Positions 17,778 through 27,008 of a stretch of DNA of 60,733 nucleotides are shown one piece after another (positions within the stretch are counted from its first letter, which is position 1; each line of letters begins with the position of its first letter). The notes beneath the pieces are model-generated. The model saw nothing but the letters and a program-made list of their open reading frames with translations, was not told the DNA's origin and ran no database searches. Both the position numbers and the translations under genes were made by a program. This DNA is from SAR202 cluster bacterium (GTDB lineage Bacteria > Chloroflexota > Dehalococcoidia > Lucifugimonadales > OSU-TB39): the NCBI GenBank assembly GCA_009392195.1, contig VFGY01000038.1, positions 1-60,733 on the forward strand, written 5' to 3'.

Positions 17778-18434
17778 CTAAACACCTAGAATTTTTATTG
17801 ATGAATGGACTTTATATCTTTTATTTATGTTTAGTAAAAGGGCTGTAAAGTTTTCAACGTAAACGGAATTTTCTAGGTCGCCGCCATCAATTGTTGTTAA
17901 AGTTGGAATCTTTGATATAAGGTCCATGGCAATTATCTTTGCATCTTCAAAATCGCTGCAAACTATAACATCAGATTTAACTTCTTTATTTATTTCCATA
18001 AGATGTTTTGCACTAATAGTTTGAAGAGCTGATACCACTTTAGTGTGTGGGAGCAATGTTTGGGTTTGGTTAGCAGCTGATCCTTCAGGTACGTATACGG
18101 CTCTAAATTTACCATTCTTAAATTCTATTGGTGCAACAACGTTAATTAGAATTTTGTCGGTTAATTGATTTGCATTGGTTTGCAAAATTGATTTTTGCGC
18201 AACATAAGGGGTTGCCAAGAATAATATGTCGCTATTTTTGCATATTAGTGAATTTACATCGTAATTGAGTTTGGCATCAGGAAGAATCTTTGATATTTCT
18301 TCAACTGTAGATTTAGCTTTATTTTTATCTCTAGAACCAATTGTTACGTTTAATCCCATTCTAGATAATCTCAAGGCGATACCTTTTCCTTCGGGTCCAG
18401 TCCCTCCAATTATCCCGTATATTCGATTATCCAT
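17778..18434 (-). CDS. npdG: F420H2:NADP+ oxidoreductase (NpdG-like)
   Basis: Transfers hydride between coenzyme F420 and NADP(H). The 218-residue protein begins with the characteristic NADP-binding IIGGTGPEGKGIALRLSRMG followed by IGSRDKNKA, the standard NpdG signature. DILFLATPYVAQ and QTLLPHTKVVSALQ follow. The signature is distinctive, but some homologues in F420-lacking genomes act as plain NADP-dependent reductases. Its presence would fit an organism using F420 with luciferase-like enzymes such as that at 8.7 kb. No F420 biosynthesis gene is in the window. Confidence 0.82.
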   Translation of the reverse strand: MDNRIYGIIGGTGPEGKGIALRLSRMGLNVTIGSRDKNKAKSTVEEISKILPDAKLNYDVNSLICKNSDILFLATPYVAQKSILQTNANQLTDKILINVVAPIEFKNGKFRAVYVPEGSAANQTQTLLPHTKVVSALQTISAKHLMEINKEVKSDVIVCSDFEDAKIIAMDLISKIPTLTTIDGGDLENSVYVENFTALLLNINKRYKVHSSIKILGV

Positions 18435-18649
18435 ATAATATAAGTACCTCTTTTTAGTATTAAACGTGAATCTTTGAGTCGTAATAATATATCGCTACGG
18501 CTAAAATATTCTAATCGTTAAACAATTAATCTATTCATAAACCGAACATCTCTTAACATATAATCGCTTTTCGTAGTAAAATTCTATATCAAACATTGAA
18601 ATAAGTGGTAATCAGGAACTTTGAATTCTTTGTTTAAGGTTATTGTGTA

Positions 18650-18725
18650 CGGGGTGTGGCGCAGTTGGGAGCGCGCCTGCTTTGGGAGCAGGAGGTCGCT
18701 GGTTCGAGCCCAGTCACCCCGACCA
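18650..18725 (+). tRNA. tRNA-Pro (anticodon TGG)
   Basis: A full cloverleaf is visible: acceptor stem CGGGGTG/CACCCCG, a D arm, anticodon stem CCTGC/GCAGG with loop TTTGGGA and anticodon TGG at 18683-18685, and a T arm with TTCGAGC loop. The discriminator is A18722 and CCA is encoded at 18723-18725. It reads CCA and, by wobble, other proline codons. It stands alone, 50 bp before ridA, and shares no obvious operon. Confidence 0.97.
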
Positions 18726-18775
18726 AAACTTTCAATTTACTTAGTTAATCTTATTCCAAAACCGGAGGCCAAAAT

Positions 18776-19156
18776 ATGGAAATAATAAGAAAGAACCCTG
18801 ATAATTTGCCCACTCCTTTAGCAGCTTATAGCCAAGTAGTAAAAGCTGGGAACATAATTACTACTGCGGGTTTTATCGCTACTAACCAAAATGGAGATTT
18901 GGTAGGAGAGGGAGATATACAAGAGCAAACTCGACAATCAATTGGGAATATGATTAAGGCACTAGAATCCGTCGATTCTTGCCTTGAAAACGTTATAAAA
19001 GTTACAGTTTACCTTAGTGACATGAGTTTTTATAAACAAATGAATGAAGTATATAACGAATATTTTGAAAAAATAAAACCCGCTAGAGCAACAGTTGAAG
19101 GAAAATTGGTATTGCCAACTCTGCTGTTTGAAATTGATGCAATTGCTGTTTGTTGA
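18776..19156 (+). CDS. ridA: RidA/YjgF-family enamine/imine deaminase
   Basis: Hydrolyses reactive enamine/imine intermediates formed by PLP enzymes such as threonine dehydratase. The 126-residue trimer-type protein shows the family pattern: PTPLAAYSQVVKAGN, TAGFIATNQNGDLV, QEQTRQSIGNMIKALE, the KVTVYLSDMSFYKQMNEVYNEYF segment, and Arg in KPARATVEGKLVLP, which corresponds to the substrate-binding arginine. GGAGG lies eight bases before the ATG. It may read from the same promoter as tRNA-Pro. Confidence 0.92.
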   Translation: MEIIRKNPDNLPTPLAAYSQVVKAGNIITTAGFIATNQNGDLVGEGDIQEQTRQSIGNMIKALESVDSCLENVIKVTVYLSDMSFYKQMNEVYNEYFEKIKPARATVEGKLVLPTLLFEIDAIAVC

Positions 19157-19193
19157 ATAATTTAATATTTATTTGATATAAAGTGAAACTGAT

Positions 19194-21230
19194 TTAATTA
19201 ACATTTTCTTTTTTAAATGCGAATCTTGCAGTTCTATGCCAAGTATCTACATCTAATAAATTAAGCGATATTTTATCTCCTATTTGGCAATAAGAAGGCA
19301 GGTTGATTCTTTGCTTAACCCCAAACTGGGTTATTTGTACTAATGATTTTGTTCTTGAATCGCCTTTTTCTAATACAATAGCGGAATAACAGGGTCGGTG
19401 CTGATAAGATATTGTGTTTTTGAGTGTGTTTTCAAAATATTTAATTAGCCAATACCTCTGCCTTTTCCTCTCAACCGATTTAATATCTTTTGTGCGAGAA
19501 TAAGTTCCATAAGCTAATGTTTTTAAATCTTCCATAGGATATAAAATATCACCATTGCATATGAAATGGATTATTTGACGTTGCAAAACCATATCAGAAT
19601 ATCTTCTTAGCGGTGATGTTATCTGAACGTAACTTTGCAACCCTAAACTATAGTGTGGCAATGGTTCTTCCGTTAATTTAGTTTTGGGTAAGTTTCGAAC
19701 CAAATAGTGGTTTTTGGAGATTTCATTTTTTGAAGCGAGGTTAAAGTCAAAGCCTGAATTCTCAAGTATGTATGGTGGGGGTTGGTGCCTGTATATCGCA
19801 GGGATATTGTTTTGGGTGAAAAATCTAGCAACTGATGAATTAAAGAAAATCATTAATTCTGAGACCATTATTCTTGAATCTAGGCGAGAATCTAATACTT
19901 TAACTTCTATGTCTGACTCAGAATTTATCTTGATACTCATTTCTTGCGTTTGAAAATTCATAGCACCGTTTTGTTTCCTTAAGCACATTTGTTTGTTGGA
20001 AAAATTCCACAAATGAGTGATTATTTTGTGATTAGTGTTTTCCTTATCTCGTAAAGCAATGCTGGCTTCTTCGTATGTTATGGATCTTTTTGTTGATATT
20101 AATGAAGGTTCAATTTTCCAACCTTCAATTTCATAATTCAAATTGGTGGTGATTAACAAGCTTAATCCAGGCCTGTTTTTATATGGGTCTAGGCTACCGA
20201 ATTGATTGATAAAATAATCGGGTAGCATAGGAACAGTTTTTTCAGGAAGATAGATAGAACTACTGTTGTAGCGTGCCGATTTATCTAATTCACTGTCTGG
20301 TGCTATCAAGGTTGATGGATCAGCAATATGGATTGCAAATTCCAACTTTCCATCAATATTTTTTAGTGAAAAGGCATCATCTCTTTCTGACGTGGTTTCA
20401 TCATCTATGGTGATAATGTCAGCATTTGTTAAGTCTAGTCTGTCAGAATTTAGCAAAATAGAGTTCTTGGAATTAACCTCAGAAATCCAAGAAGTGTCAA
20501 GGGATTTTACGCCGCCAATCTGGTGTAGTTCAATAGGTTCATGTTTGTTGAAACAATTGGAGTTTACCAGTAAATCGAATATTGTATGTTGTATTGATTT
20601 ATCAGATTTACGGTTTAAGAAAAAAGGTTTTATTATGTTTTTGTGTTTGTAATCGTCTCCATATATAGCATATTTTTTTAAGTGAGTTAAAAATTCTTGT
20701 TGGTATGGAGTTAATTTCTCTGGTAGAACATTTTTGTCCATTTTAGTTACCAGAGAAATAATATCTTCTTTATCCTTTATCGATTTAAGGTGGAAGTCTT
20801 TAATTTTTTGAACATCTGAAGCTCTGTTTGGCAAATATTTATCATTTGAGTACGTAAAATAATATTTATCTTGATCAAGTAGCATTGCCATTGAAGCGAT
20901 GGATTTCGCATCATATTTCTCGGAAAAATATAAATCTGTAATTTCATGCAGGGTAAAGGGTTTGTTTTGGTTTTCTAGTATTTGCCACAGTGATTCAATA
21001 TCAATTTTTTCAACCAAATTTTGGCAATTATTTTTGAATGTTTGGAACTCGTAATCAGATTTAGGAATGAATTTTGTAGCTATTACAATATTTGATTTTC
21101 TGACACGAAGCGGTTTTTGTTTATATAAACAAAAAACTTGATTGTCCTGTGTACGTTCGAATTGGCATAATGCTAGTTCTTTTGCTAGCTTAACCAATAT
21201 TATTTCACCAATTGCAATATCAAATTCCAA
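19194..21230 (-). CDS. RNB-domain 3'-5' exoribonuclease (RNase II/R family)
   Basis: Degrades RNA processively from the 3' end. The 678-residue protein has an N-terminal region with weak OB-like character and a catalytic RNB domain starting around 270, where IITIDDETTSERDDAFSL carries the metal-binding aspartates. A C-terminal S1-like domain ends the protein (about 600-675). It is shorter than E. coli RNase R and lacks a Lys-rich tail, closer to the RNase II-like forms of Chloroflexota and cyanobacteria. The start is a TTG at 21230 with GAGG at 21243-21240, nine bases upstream. That site overlaps the hisS stop codon, so translation is likely coupled to hisS. Confidence 0.88.
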   Translation of the reverse strand: MEFDIAIGEIILVKLAKELALCQFERTQDNQVFCLYKQKPLRVRKSNIVIATKFIPKSDYEFQTFKNNCQNLVEKIDIESLWQILENQNKPFTLHEITDLYFSEKYDAKSIASMAMLLDQDKYYFTYSNDKYLPNRASDVQKIKDFHLKSIKDKEDIISLVTKMDKNVLPEKLTPYQQEFLTHLKKYAIYGDDYKHKNIIKPFFLNRKSDKSIQHTIFDLLVNSNCFNKHEPIELHQIGGVKSLDTSWISEVNSKNSILLNSDRLDLTNADIITIDDETTSERDDAFSLKNIDGKLEFAIHIADPSTLIAPDSELDKSARYNSSSIYLPEKTVPMLPDYFINQFGSLDPYKNRPGLSLLITTNLNYEIEGWKIEPSLISTKRSITYEEASIALRDKENTNHKIITHLWNFSNKQMCLRKQNGAMNFQTQEMSIKINSESDIEVKVLDSRLDSRIMVSELMIFFNSSVARFFTQNNIPAIYRHQPPPYILENSGFDFNLASKNEISKNHYLVRNLPKTKLTEEPLPHYSLGLQSYVQITSPLRRYSDMVLQRQIIHFICNGDILYPMEDLKTLAYGTYSRTKDIKSVERKRQRYWLIKYFENTLKNTISYQHRPCYSAIVLEKGDSRTKSLVQITQFGVKQRINLPSYCQIGDKISLNLLDVDTWHRTARFAFKKENVN

Positions 21231-21242
21231 AAGTATTAGCCT

Positions 21243-22511
21243 CTACTTTGATATTTGATTAATAGCTGATTTTATATCTAATTCCTGCTGTTCTTTCGTA
21301 TTTAAATTGCGTAACAGAAGGGTCTGGTTATGAATTTCGGATTCTCCAATAATCACAACGTGTGACGAAAGGATGGAATTTGCAAATCTAAGTTGGCTTT
21401 TTAGGCTTCTATTTCTCGGTGCCACAATAGTTACTATAGATTTCTGTCTAAAAGATTGAGCTAATTGCATTGCGTATTGAGAAGCCTCTTCTCCAACATG
21501 CGCAATGGTTAGCTTTTTTGCAATTTTGGGGGTATCTAGCAGATTTTGAGTTTGCATTATTTCTATAGTTCTTTCTATACCCATAGCGAAACCAACCGCA
21601 GGTGTTGAAGAACCTCCGAGCTGTTCAATCAAGCCATCATACCTGCCTCCAGCCGCAAGCGTATTTTGTTGGCCTTCAGTATCTGGCACTATTTCAAAAA
21701 CTGTTTTGGTATAGTAATCCAATCCTCTAACGAGCGTGGTATCAACATTATATTGAATGGCTAGGTCGCCCAAGAGGGATTTTGTTTTGTTCCAATGACC
21801 TTGGCAGTCTTCGCACAAAAAATCAATGCTCGTTGGTGCGTTTTGGGTCAAGTTTATACATGATTCGTTCTTGCAATCTAATATTCTCAATGGATTAGTT
21901 TCAAGTCTATTAATACATTCTTTGTGAGAAAGTAAATTAATATGTTCAGTTAAATATTTTTTCAAGTGATTTATATAATTGGCTCTACAATTAGAATCAC
22001 CTATCGAATTGATAAGCAATTTAATATTCTTAATTCCTAGTGAATGTAAGATGTTCCACGCCAACTGAATTATTTCGACATCGGTAGTACTGCTAGAATC
22101 TCCGATCAGTTCCGCCCCAAACTGATGAAGTTGTCTATATCTTCCGGCTTGAGGTCTATCATATCGAAAAAATGGGCCATTGTAATATAGCCGGATTGGT
22201 TGTGGTAGGTTATGCATGCCGTTTTGCAAATATGATCTGCAGATTGGGGCTGTTCCTTCTGGTCTTAGCGATAATAAATCTCCGCCTCTATCTTGAAAGG
22301 TATATGTTTCCTTTTCTACGATATCAGTAACTTCCCCTACTCCTCTGGCGAATAATCTTGAATCCTCTATTATTGGCGTGGCAATTGGTGAGTAGCCAAA
22401 TAATTCGGCTATGTTGGATAGATTGTTTTGTATATGTTTCCATATATATGAATTGGGAGGTAATATATCGAATGTTCCTCTTGGATTTTGTAGTTTGGGT
22501 TTGTTTTTCAT
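21243..22511 (-). CDS. hisS: Histidyl-tRNA synthetase
   Basis: Charges tRNA-His. The 422-residue class II enzyme has PRGTFDILPP at the N-terminus, motif 2 with LRPEGTAPICRSYLQNG, the histidine-specific LVRGLDYYTKTVFEI and GGRYDGL, motif 3 near GFAMGIERTIEIM, and a C-terminal anticodon domain (about 325-420). A CxxC pair (CEDC) near residue 244 and two upstream cysteines may form a small zinc site. Length is normal. The RNB exonuclease gene follows in the same direction. Confidence 0.96.
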   Translation of the reverse strand: MKNKPKLQNPRGTFDILPPNSYIWKHIQNNLSNIAELFGYSPIATPIIEDSRLFARGVGEVTDIVEKETYTFQDRGGDLLSLRPEGTAPICRSYLQNGMHNLPQPIRLYYNGPFFRYDRPQAGRYRQLHQFGAELIGDSSSTTDVEIIQLAWNILHSLGIKNIKLLINSIGDSNCRANYINHLKKYLTEHINLLSHKECINRLETNPLRILDCKNESCINLTQNAPTSIDFLCEDCQGHWNKTKSLLGDLAIQYNVDTTLVRGLDYYTKTVFEIVPDTEGQQNTLAAGGRYDGLIEQLGGSSTPAVGFAMGIERTIEIMQTQNLLDTPKIAKKLTIAHVGEEASQYAMQLAQSFRQKSIVTIVAPRNRSLKSQLRFANSILSSHVVIIGESEIHNQTLLLRNLNTKEQQELDIKSAINQISK

Positions 22512-22654
22512 ATTACATCGCCGGTTTTTGAAATTGATACTTATGATGATAGCATATCCAAATATTATTCAACGTATATATCTTGTAAGTTGCATTCTAA
22601 TTATGTTTGGTAAGGTCAAATAAGATATAATTGGGTTTATTTTGGTGATTAAAC

Positions 22655-24838
22655 TTGGTTGTTCAACATAAAGAATTATTTGAAAAGATAAGCGATTATT
22701 TGCCTGAACGTGATGTGGCAAATATAAAGGAAGCTTTTAATTTCTCTGAAAAATGTCATTTTGGACAAAAGCGACGTTCAGGCGAACCATTTATTGAGCA
22801 TCCTTATCAAACTGCCCTTTATTTGGCGGATTTGAAATTAGATAAATCCACCTTATCAGCTGCTTTATTGCATGATGTCATTGAAGACTGTGATGTTAGT
22901 TACGCTGATATTCAAGATAAATTTGGGAAGGAAGTGGCTAATCTTGTTGATAGTGTCACCAAGTTAAACAAAGTAGAAGTTAATAAATTAAAACAGGCTG
23001 GTGGCTACTCAGGCGAAGGGTCAATTGCCTTTTCTAAGGCTGCTACTGTACAAAAAATGCTTGTCGCTATGGCTGATGATATAAGAGTTGTTTTAATAAA
23101 ACTAGCAGATAGATTACATAACATGAAAACACTGAAGGCTTTATCTAGGCAAAAGCAATTGGCTATATCTCAAGAGACTTTGGATATTTATGCTCCTTTA
23201 GCTCATAGGCTTGGGATATGGGAGATGAAATGGTTGCTTGAGGACTTGGCATTTCAATTCATTAATCCAGACGAATACAAAAACATTGCTTCTCTGCTCA
23301 ACTCAAAACGTATTGAAAGGGAGCAGTATATTGACAATGTTGTAGAGGAAGTGAATTCCAAATTTACCCAAGAAGGTGTAGTAGCCACAGTTACCGGAAG
23401 AGCGAAGCATATTTACAGTATTTATAAAAAAATCCAACTCTATTCCAAAATGAACAAAAATGTGGGCCAAATATATGACTTGTTTGCGCTTAGAATTTTA
23501 GTTAATGATAGGAATGATTGCTATAGAGCTTTGGGAGTAGTTCATTCCATGTGGAGGCCATTGCCTGGCGAATTTGATGATTATATAGCAAGCCCAAAAG
23601 ACAATATGTATCAGTCGATACATACAACAGTTTTATGTGAAGCGGGTTCTCCGGTAGAGATTCAAATTAGAACAGAAGAGATGCATAGATTAGCTGAATA
23701 TGGTGTTGCAGCCCATTGGTTATATAAAGAAGGAAGTGTGGAGGATGTAAATTTTGAGGAAAAAATGAATTGGATACGCCAAATGCTTGAATGGCAAAGA
23801 AATGAAGGCCCGGCTGACCAATTTGTGGAGTCGTTCAAAACCGATATATTTAAAGATCAGGTATATGTTTACACTCCTTTAGGAGAATTAAAAGAATTAC
23901 CTTCGAATTCTACTGTATTGGATTTTGCTTATCGAATACATACTGATATCGGGCATCGATGCATAGGGGCAAAGGTTAATAACAAATTAGTTGAACTTAA
24001 ATATAACCTAGTGAATGGAGATACTGTAGAGATTTTAACTGATGAAACCATCACGGGCCCGAATGTAAACTGGCTGGATTTAGATTTGGGTTATGTTAGT
24101 ACTAGCTCTGCTAGAGAGAAGATTAAGCAATGGTTTAACCGACAAAACAGGCAAGAAAATCTTAGGTACGGGAAAGATATTTTTTATAAACAACTTCAGA
24201 GGTTAGGCACTGGTTTGCAGGATCAGCAAATAGCTGAACTAGTTGGGTTTTCCACAGTAGATGAATTTATGGTTTCTTTGGGGAATGGGGATTTAACTAT
24301 ACAAGATGTTGTTAAGGCGTTAGCTACGAACGAAATTTCATTAAGTTCAAATAATAAAGTGATGAAATTATTACCTGAAAAGGTCTCATTGCCAAATGTT
24401 GAGATTGTTGGGGCGGGTGATTTGTTAACAAGAATGGGTAAGTGCTGCAGGCCGATACATGGAGACGAAATAGTAGGGTATATGACTCGAAATAGAGGCG
24501 TTACAATCCATAGGTATGGTTGCTCTAATCCTGAAAGAGAAGATGTGGAAAAATTGATAGATGTAAGTTGGGGCAAATCGCAAGTTTATTATCCAGTAAG
24601 AATAAAAATAGAAGCATGGGATAGGGTGGGTCTTTTGAGGGATATAACATCTTTGGTTTCTGGTGAAAAGGTAAATATAGCATCGTGTATTTCTGAAGAA
24701 GTAGAAGATTTGAGTATTATTTCCTTGACGGTGTATATTAATGGTATAGATCAATTAAGTAGGCTTTGTTCCAAACTGGAATCAATAGGCGGAGTAATTT
24801 CTGTTAAAAGAATTAGCGCTAGTGTTTCCAACAAATAA
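22655..24838 (+). CDS. rel: Bifunctional (p)ppGpp synthetase/hydrolase
   Basis: Makes and degrades the alarmone (p)ppGpp. The 727-residue protein has an HD hydrolase domain with intact His73-Asp74 and Glu77-Asp78 (LLHDVIEDCD), a synthetase domain (IYKKIQLYSKMNKNVGQIYDLFALRILV), a TGS domain (about 380-445) and a C-terminal ACT domain. Intact HD and synthetase motifs imply both activities. The start is a TTG at 22655 with GGTGATT five bases upstream. It precedes rpsT by 53 bp, so the two may be cotranscribed. Confidence 0.94.
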   Translation: MVVQHKELFEKISDYLPERDVANIKEAFNFSEKCHFGQKRRSGEPFIEHPYQTALYLADLKLDKSTLSAALLHDVIEDCDVSYADIQDKFGKEVANLVDSVTKLNKVEVNKLKQAGGYSGEGSIAFSKAATVQKMLVAMADDIRVVLIKLADRLHNMKTLKALSRQKQLAISQETLDIYAPLAHRLGIWEMKWLLEDLAFQFINPDEYKNIASLLNSKRIEREQYIDNVVEEVNSKFTQEGVVATVTGRAKHIYSIYKKIQLYSKMNKNVGQIYDLFALRILVNDRNDCYRALGVVHSMWRPLPGEFDDYIASPKDNMYQSIHTTVLCEAGSPVEIQIRTEEMHRLAEYGVAAHWLYKEGSVEDVNFEEKMNWIRQMLEWQRNEGPADQFVESFKTDIFKDQVYVYTPLGELKELPSNSTVLDFAYRIHTDIGHRCIGAKVNNKLVELKYNLVNGDTVEILTDETITGPNVNWLDLDLGYVSTSSAREKIKQWFNRQNRQENLRYGKDIFYKQLQRLGTGLQDQQIAELVGFSTVDEFMVSLGNGDLTIQDVVKALATNEISLSSNNKVMKLLPEKVSLPNVEIVGAGDLLTRMGKCCRPIHGDEIVGYMTRNRGVTIHRYGCSNPEREDVEKLIDVSWGKSQVYYPVRIKIEAWDRVGLLRDITSLVSGEKVNIASCISEEVEDLSIISLTVYINGIDQLSRLCSKLESIGGVISVKRISASVSNK

Positions 24839-24891
24839 TTGAATTAATGGTGTAAAATACTACTAGATAAAAAGTGAGTGGGAGGTTTCAA

Positions 24892-25152
24892 GTGCCAAGT
24901 GCCAAATCAACTAGGGTTAGTGAGAACAGGAGAAAAAGGAAGGCTCCTATACTCACTCAGACTAGAAACTATGTAAAAAAAGCTCGAATTTTAATTAAAG
25001 ATGGCAATTTCGACGACGCAAAAAAAGCGGTAATGGCTGCTGAAAAAAGTTTAGATAAAGCTGCTCAAAAAGGAGTGGTTCATAAAGGGAATGCAGCTCG
25101 GCGAAAATCTAGATTAGCTAAGCAATTGAACGACTTGGTTAAAGCTGGATAA
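24892..25152 (+). CDS. rpsT: 30S ribosomal protein S20
   Basis: Primary 16S rRNA-binding protein. From GTG 24892 the product is 86 residues: MPSAKSTRVSENRRKRK, a long helical body and KGNAARRKSRLAKQLN near the end. The GTG at 24892 is preferred over an in-frame GTG at 24874 because GGGAGG (24880-24885) lies six bases upstream and because S20 proteins begin at the PSAKS segment. It is between rel and lexA. Confidence 0.94.
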   Translation: MPSAKSTRVSENRRKRKAPILTQTRNYVKKARILIKDGNFDDAKKAVMAAEKSLDKAAQKGVVHKGNAARRKSRLAKQLNDLVKAG

Positions 25153-25202
25153 GTGTAATTAACAAACCTAAATGTTTGAAGGGTCTTTAGTCCACAAAAC
25201 TA

Positions 25203-25231
25203 TTGACCGGGGATGTAGCGTGTAGTACATT
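25203..25231 (+). promoter_or_regulatory. lexA promoter
   Basis: TTGACC (25203-25208) and TACATT (25226-25231) are separated by 17 bases. The -10 lies inside the first operator-like sequence, as expected for an autoregulated repressor gene. The lexA ATG is 43 bases after the -10. Confidence 0.65.
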
Positions 25232-25249
25232 TGTTCTGTACATATGTAC
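25225..25249 (+). promoter_or_regulatory. Tandem LexA operators (SOS boxes)
   Basis: Two 12-bp elements of the form GWAC-N4-GTWC sit one base apart: GTACATTTGTTC (25225-25236) and the perfect palindrome GTACATATGTAC (25238-25249). They resemble the Gram-positive SOS consensus GAAC-N4-GTTC. The first overlaps the -10 and the second covers the probable transcription start. Their centres are 13 bp apart. LexA autoregulation is general knowledge; binding here is inferred. Confidence 0.65.
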
Positions 25250-25273
25250 TAAATGCTTTAGAGGAAGGTTTAA

Positions 25274-25915
25274 ATGGATTCGCTTTCTGAAAAACAAAGA
25301 CGGATAATTGAATTCATATCTGAATTTATGCTTGAAAATCCGTTCCCACCGACAATTAGGGATATAGCTTATAATTGCCGCATTAGTTCCACTTCTGTTG
25401 TTGATTATAATTTAAGAAAACTTGAACGTGACGGTTATATATCTAGGACAGCTGATGTTTCAAGAGGTATTCGGTTAATAAAAAACCCAGAAAAATCCGT
25501 TGAAATAAAACATGTTGTTAAAGTTCCAATAGTTGGCAATATTGCTGCTGGAGAACCTTTAAATATTGAAACTCAATCATCTTATTCCGATGATATAGAG
25601 GTGCCATCTTTCTTGGTGAACGATGAATCTAATGTTTTTGCAGCCAAGGTCAAAGGGGAATCAATGATTGATGCTTTGGTTGCAGATGGTGATTTAGTTA
25701 TAATGGAACCTACTAATAATCCCAAAAATGGAGATATGGTCGCTGCTTTTCTTGAAGACAATAATGAGGTTACCTTGAAACATTTTTACTTGCAAAATGG
25801 TATTGTTACTTTAAAACCAGCTAATCCTACTATGAGCCCTATAACGGTAGCTGCTGAAAAAGTTGCTGTTAGAGGTAAAGTGGTTGGTGTAATCAGAAGC
25901 ATGTCTAAGATTTAA
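25274..25915 (+). CDS. lexA: LexA repressor/self-cleaving protease
   Basis: SOS regulator that blocks DNA-repair genes until RecA filaments trigger its autocleavage. The 213-residue protein has a winged helix (about 1-70; TIRDIAYNCRISSTSVVDYNLRKLERDGYI), the Ala92-Gly93 cleavage site in GNIAAGEPL, and the S24 peptidase dyad Ser130 (KGESMIDAL) and Lys169 (EVTLKHF). GAGGAAGG lies just upstream of the ATG. Tandem operator-like palindromes overlap its promoter, supporting autorepression. Confidence 0.95.
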   Translation: MDSLSEKQRRIIEFISEFMLENPFPPTIRDIAYNCRISSTSVVDYNLRKLERDGYISRTADVSRGIRLIKNPEKSVEIKHVVKVPIVGNIAAGEPLNIETQSSYSDDIEVPSFLVNDESNVFAAKVKGESMIDALVADGDLVIMEPTNNPKNGDMVAAFLEDNNEVTLKHFYLQNGIVTLKPANPTMSPITVAAEKVAVRGKVVGVIRSMSKI

Positions 25916-25950
25916 AATCGACTTTTCACTTAATTTGAACCAGATTTTAA

Positions 25951-25977
25951 TTCAAACTAATGCTGCAATGGTATAAT
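25951..25977 (+). promoter_or_regulatory. Extended -10 promoter for tatA
   Basis: TGG-TATAAT (TATAAT at 25972-25977, TG at 25969-25970) lies 36 bases before tatA. The best -35 is a poor TTCAAA at 25951-25956 with a short 15-base spacer, so the extended -10 would carry most of the strength. Confidence 0.5.
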
Positions 25978-26013
25978 GTTATAAATTTCGAGAATTAATG
26001 AAGGAAACAACTG

Positions 26014-26181
26014 ATGCCATTTAGATTAGGACCAACGGAATTAATTATTGTTTTGGTAATAGTTATGATCGTGTTCGGGGTTGGTAAACTTCCGCAGATT
26101 GGCGGAGCGATGGGTAAAGCGATAAAGGAATTCAAATCTTCATCAGCAGAAAATTCTGATGACAAAAAAGAAGAATCCTAA
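26014..26181 (+). CDS. tatA: Twin-arginine translocase subunit TatA
   Basis: A 55-residue TatA-family pore protein. One N-terminal transmembrane helix (LIIVLVIVMIVFG), the FG turn followed by GKLPQIGGAMGKAIKEFK amphipathic helix, and a short acidic/lysine tail are all present. AAGGA (26001-26005) lies eight bases before the ATG. It faces tatC, which is convergent 37 bp away, so the Tat genes are clustered but split across strands. Confidence 0.93.
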   Translation: MPFRLGPTELIIVLVIVMIVFGVGKLPQIGGAMGKAIKEFKSSSAENSDDKKEES

Positions 26182-26218
26182 CAAGTTTTAGTTTTTATCA
26201 TCATAAAAATGAAATAAG

Positions 26219-26965
26219 TTATATTGATTCAGTATCAGGATTGGTTCTTCTCTTAGCAACCCAAGAAAGCCATATGCCGGCTTCATACATTATGATTATC
26301 GGTAATGCAACCAGAGATTGTGTTATTGGGTCAATTGTTGGTGTTATTATTGCTCCCAGAATAAATGCTATGACTATTGTGTGTCTTCTATATCTCCGAA
26401 GGATTGTGTGGTTAACGATACCGATTTTAGATAGGAAAAACATTATAAGCGGCGTTTCAAAAATTAAACCCATCCAGAATAACAACGAAATCATTATGTT
26501 GGTATAATTCCCTATTTTGATAAATGGTGAAGCCACATCATTTCCGAAAGTCAAAAGAAATTTGATCATTGGAGGAAACAGTACCCAATATCCAAAAGCT
26601 GCACCTATGAGAAATAATGTTATAGAGGATGGGATTAAAATCCATAGGTAAATTTTTTCTTTTTTGTTTAAACCGGGCGATGTAAACATAACAACTTGAT
26701 AAATGATTATTGGTGTAGAAAGAATAATTCCAGCGAACAATGAAACTTTAAAGGCAGCGCTAAGATATTCAGTTAGTTCAGTGTAAATTGGTTTATTATT
26801 TGGAGCAGATGAGAAGTTTTCTGCAGGCTCCATTAAGATAGAGAAAATTTGGTTGTGAAAAGCGAATGCAGCAAATGAACAAATTAAGAAACACACAACT
26901 GTCCAACCCAGTCGTTTTCTTAATTCCATGGTATGTTGTATAAAATGTTTTGAATTCGGTTTCAA
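26219..26965 (-). CDS. tatC: Sec-independent protein translocase TatC
   Basis: Receptor component of the twin-arginine export system, 248 residues with six predicted transmembrane segments. Family features are the N-terminal HTMELRKRLGWTVVCFL segment (the MxHLxELRxR motif in altered form), FTSPGLNKKEKIYLWILIP and the FETPLIMFFLSKIGIV region with the conserved Glu. Length is normal. A TatB-like gene lies 43 bp upstream on the same strand and is probably cotranscribed. Confidence 0.94.
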   Translation of the reverse strand: MKPNSKHFIQHTMELRKRLGWTVVCFLICSFAAFAFHNQIFSILMEPAENFSSAPNNKPIYTELTEYLSAAFKVSLFAGIILSTPIIIYQVVMFTSPGLNKKEKIYLWILIPSSITLFLIGAAFGYWVLFPPMIKFLLTFGNDVASPFIKIGNYTNIMISLLFWMGLIFETPLIMFFLSKIGIVNHTILRRYRRHTIVIAFILGAIITPTIDPITQSLVALPIIIMYEAGIWLSWVAKRRTNPDTESI

Positions 26966-27008
26966 TATACAGTGGAGTATTTATATATAAATTTAAAAAG
27001 TCAGTTAA

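Noticed and set aside
18435-18649. A riboswitch before tRNA-Pro
   Set aside because: The gap holds only AT-rich sequence with a TATAAT at 18559-18564 lacking a good -35; no conserved aptamer was recognised.
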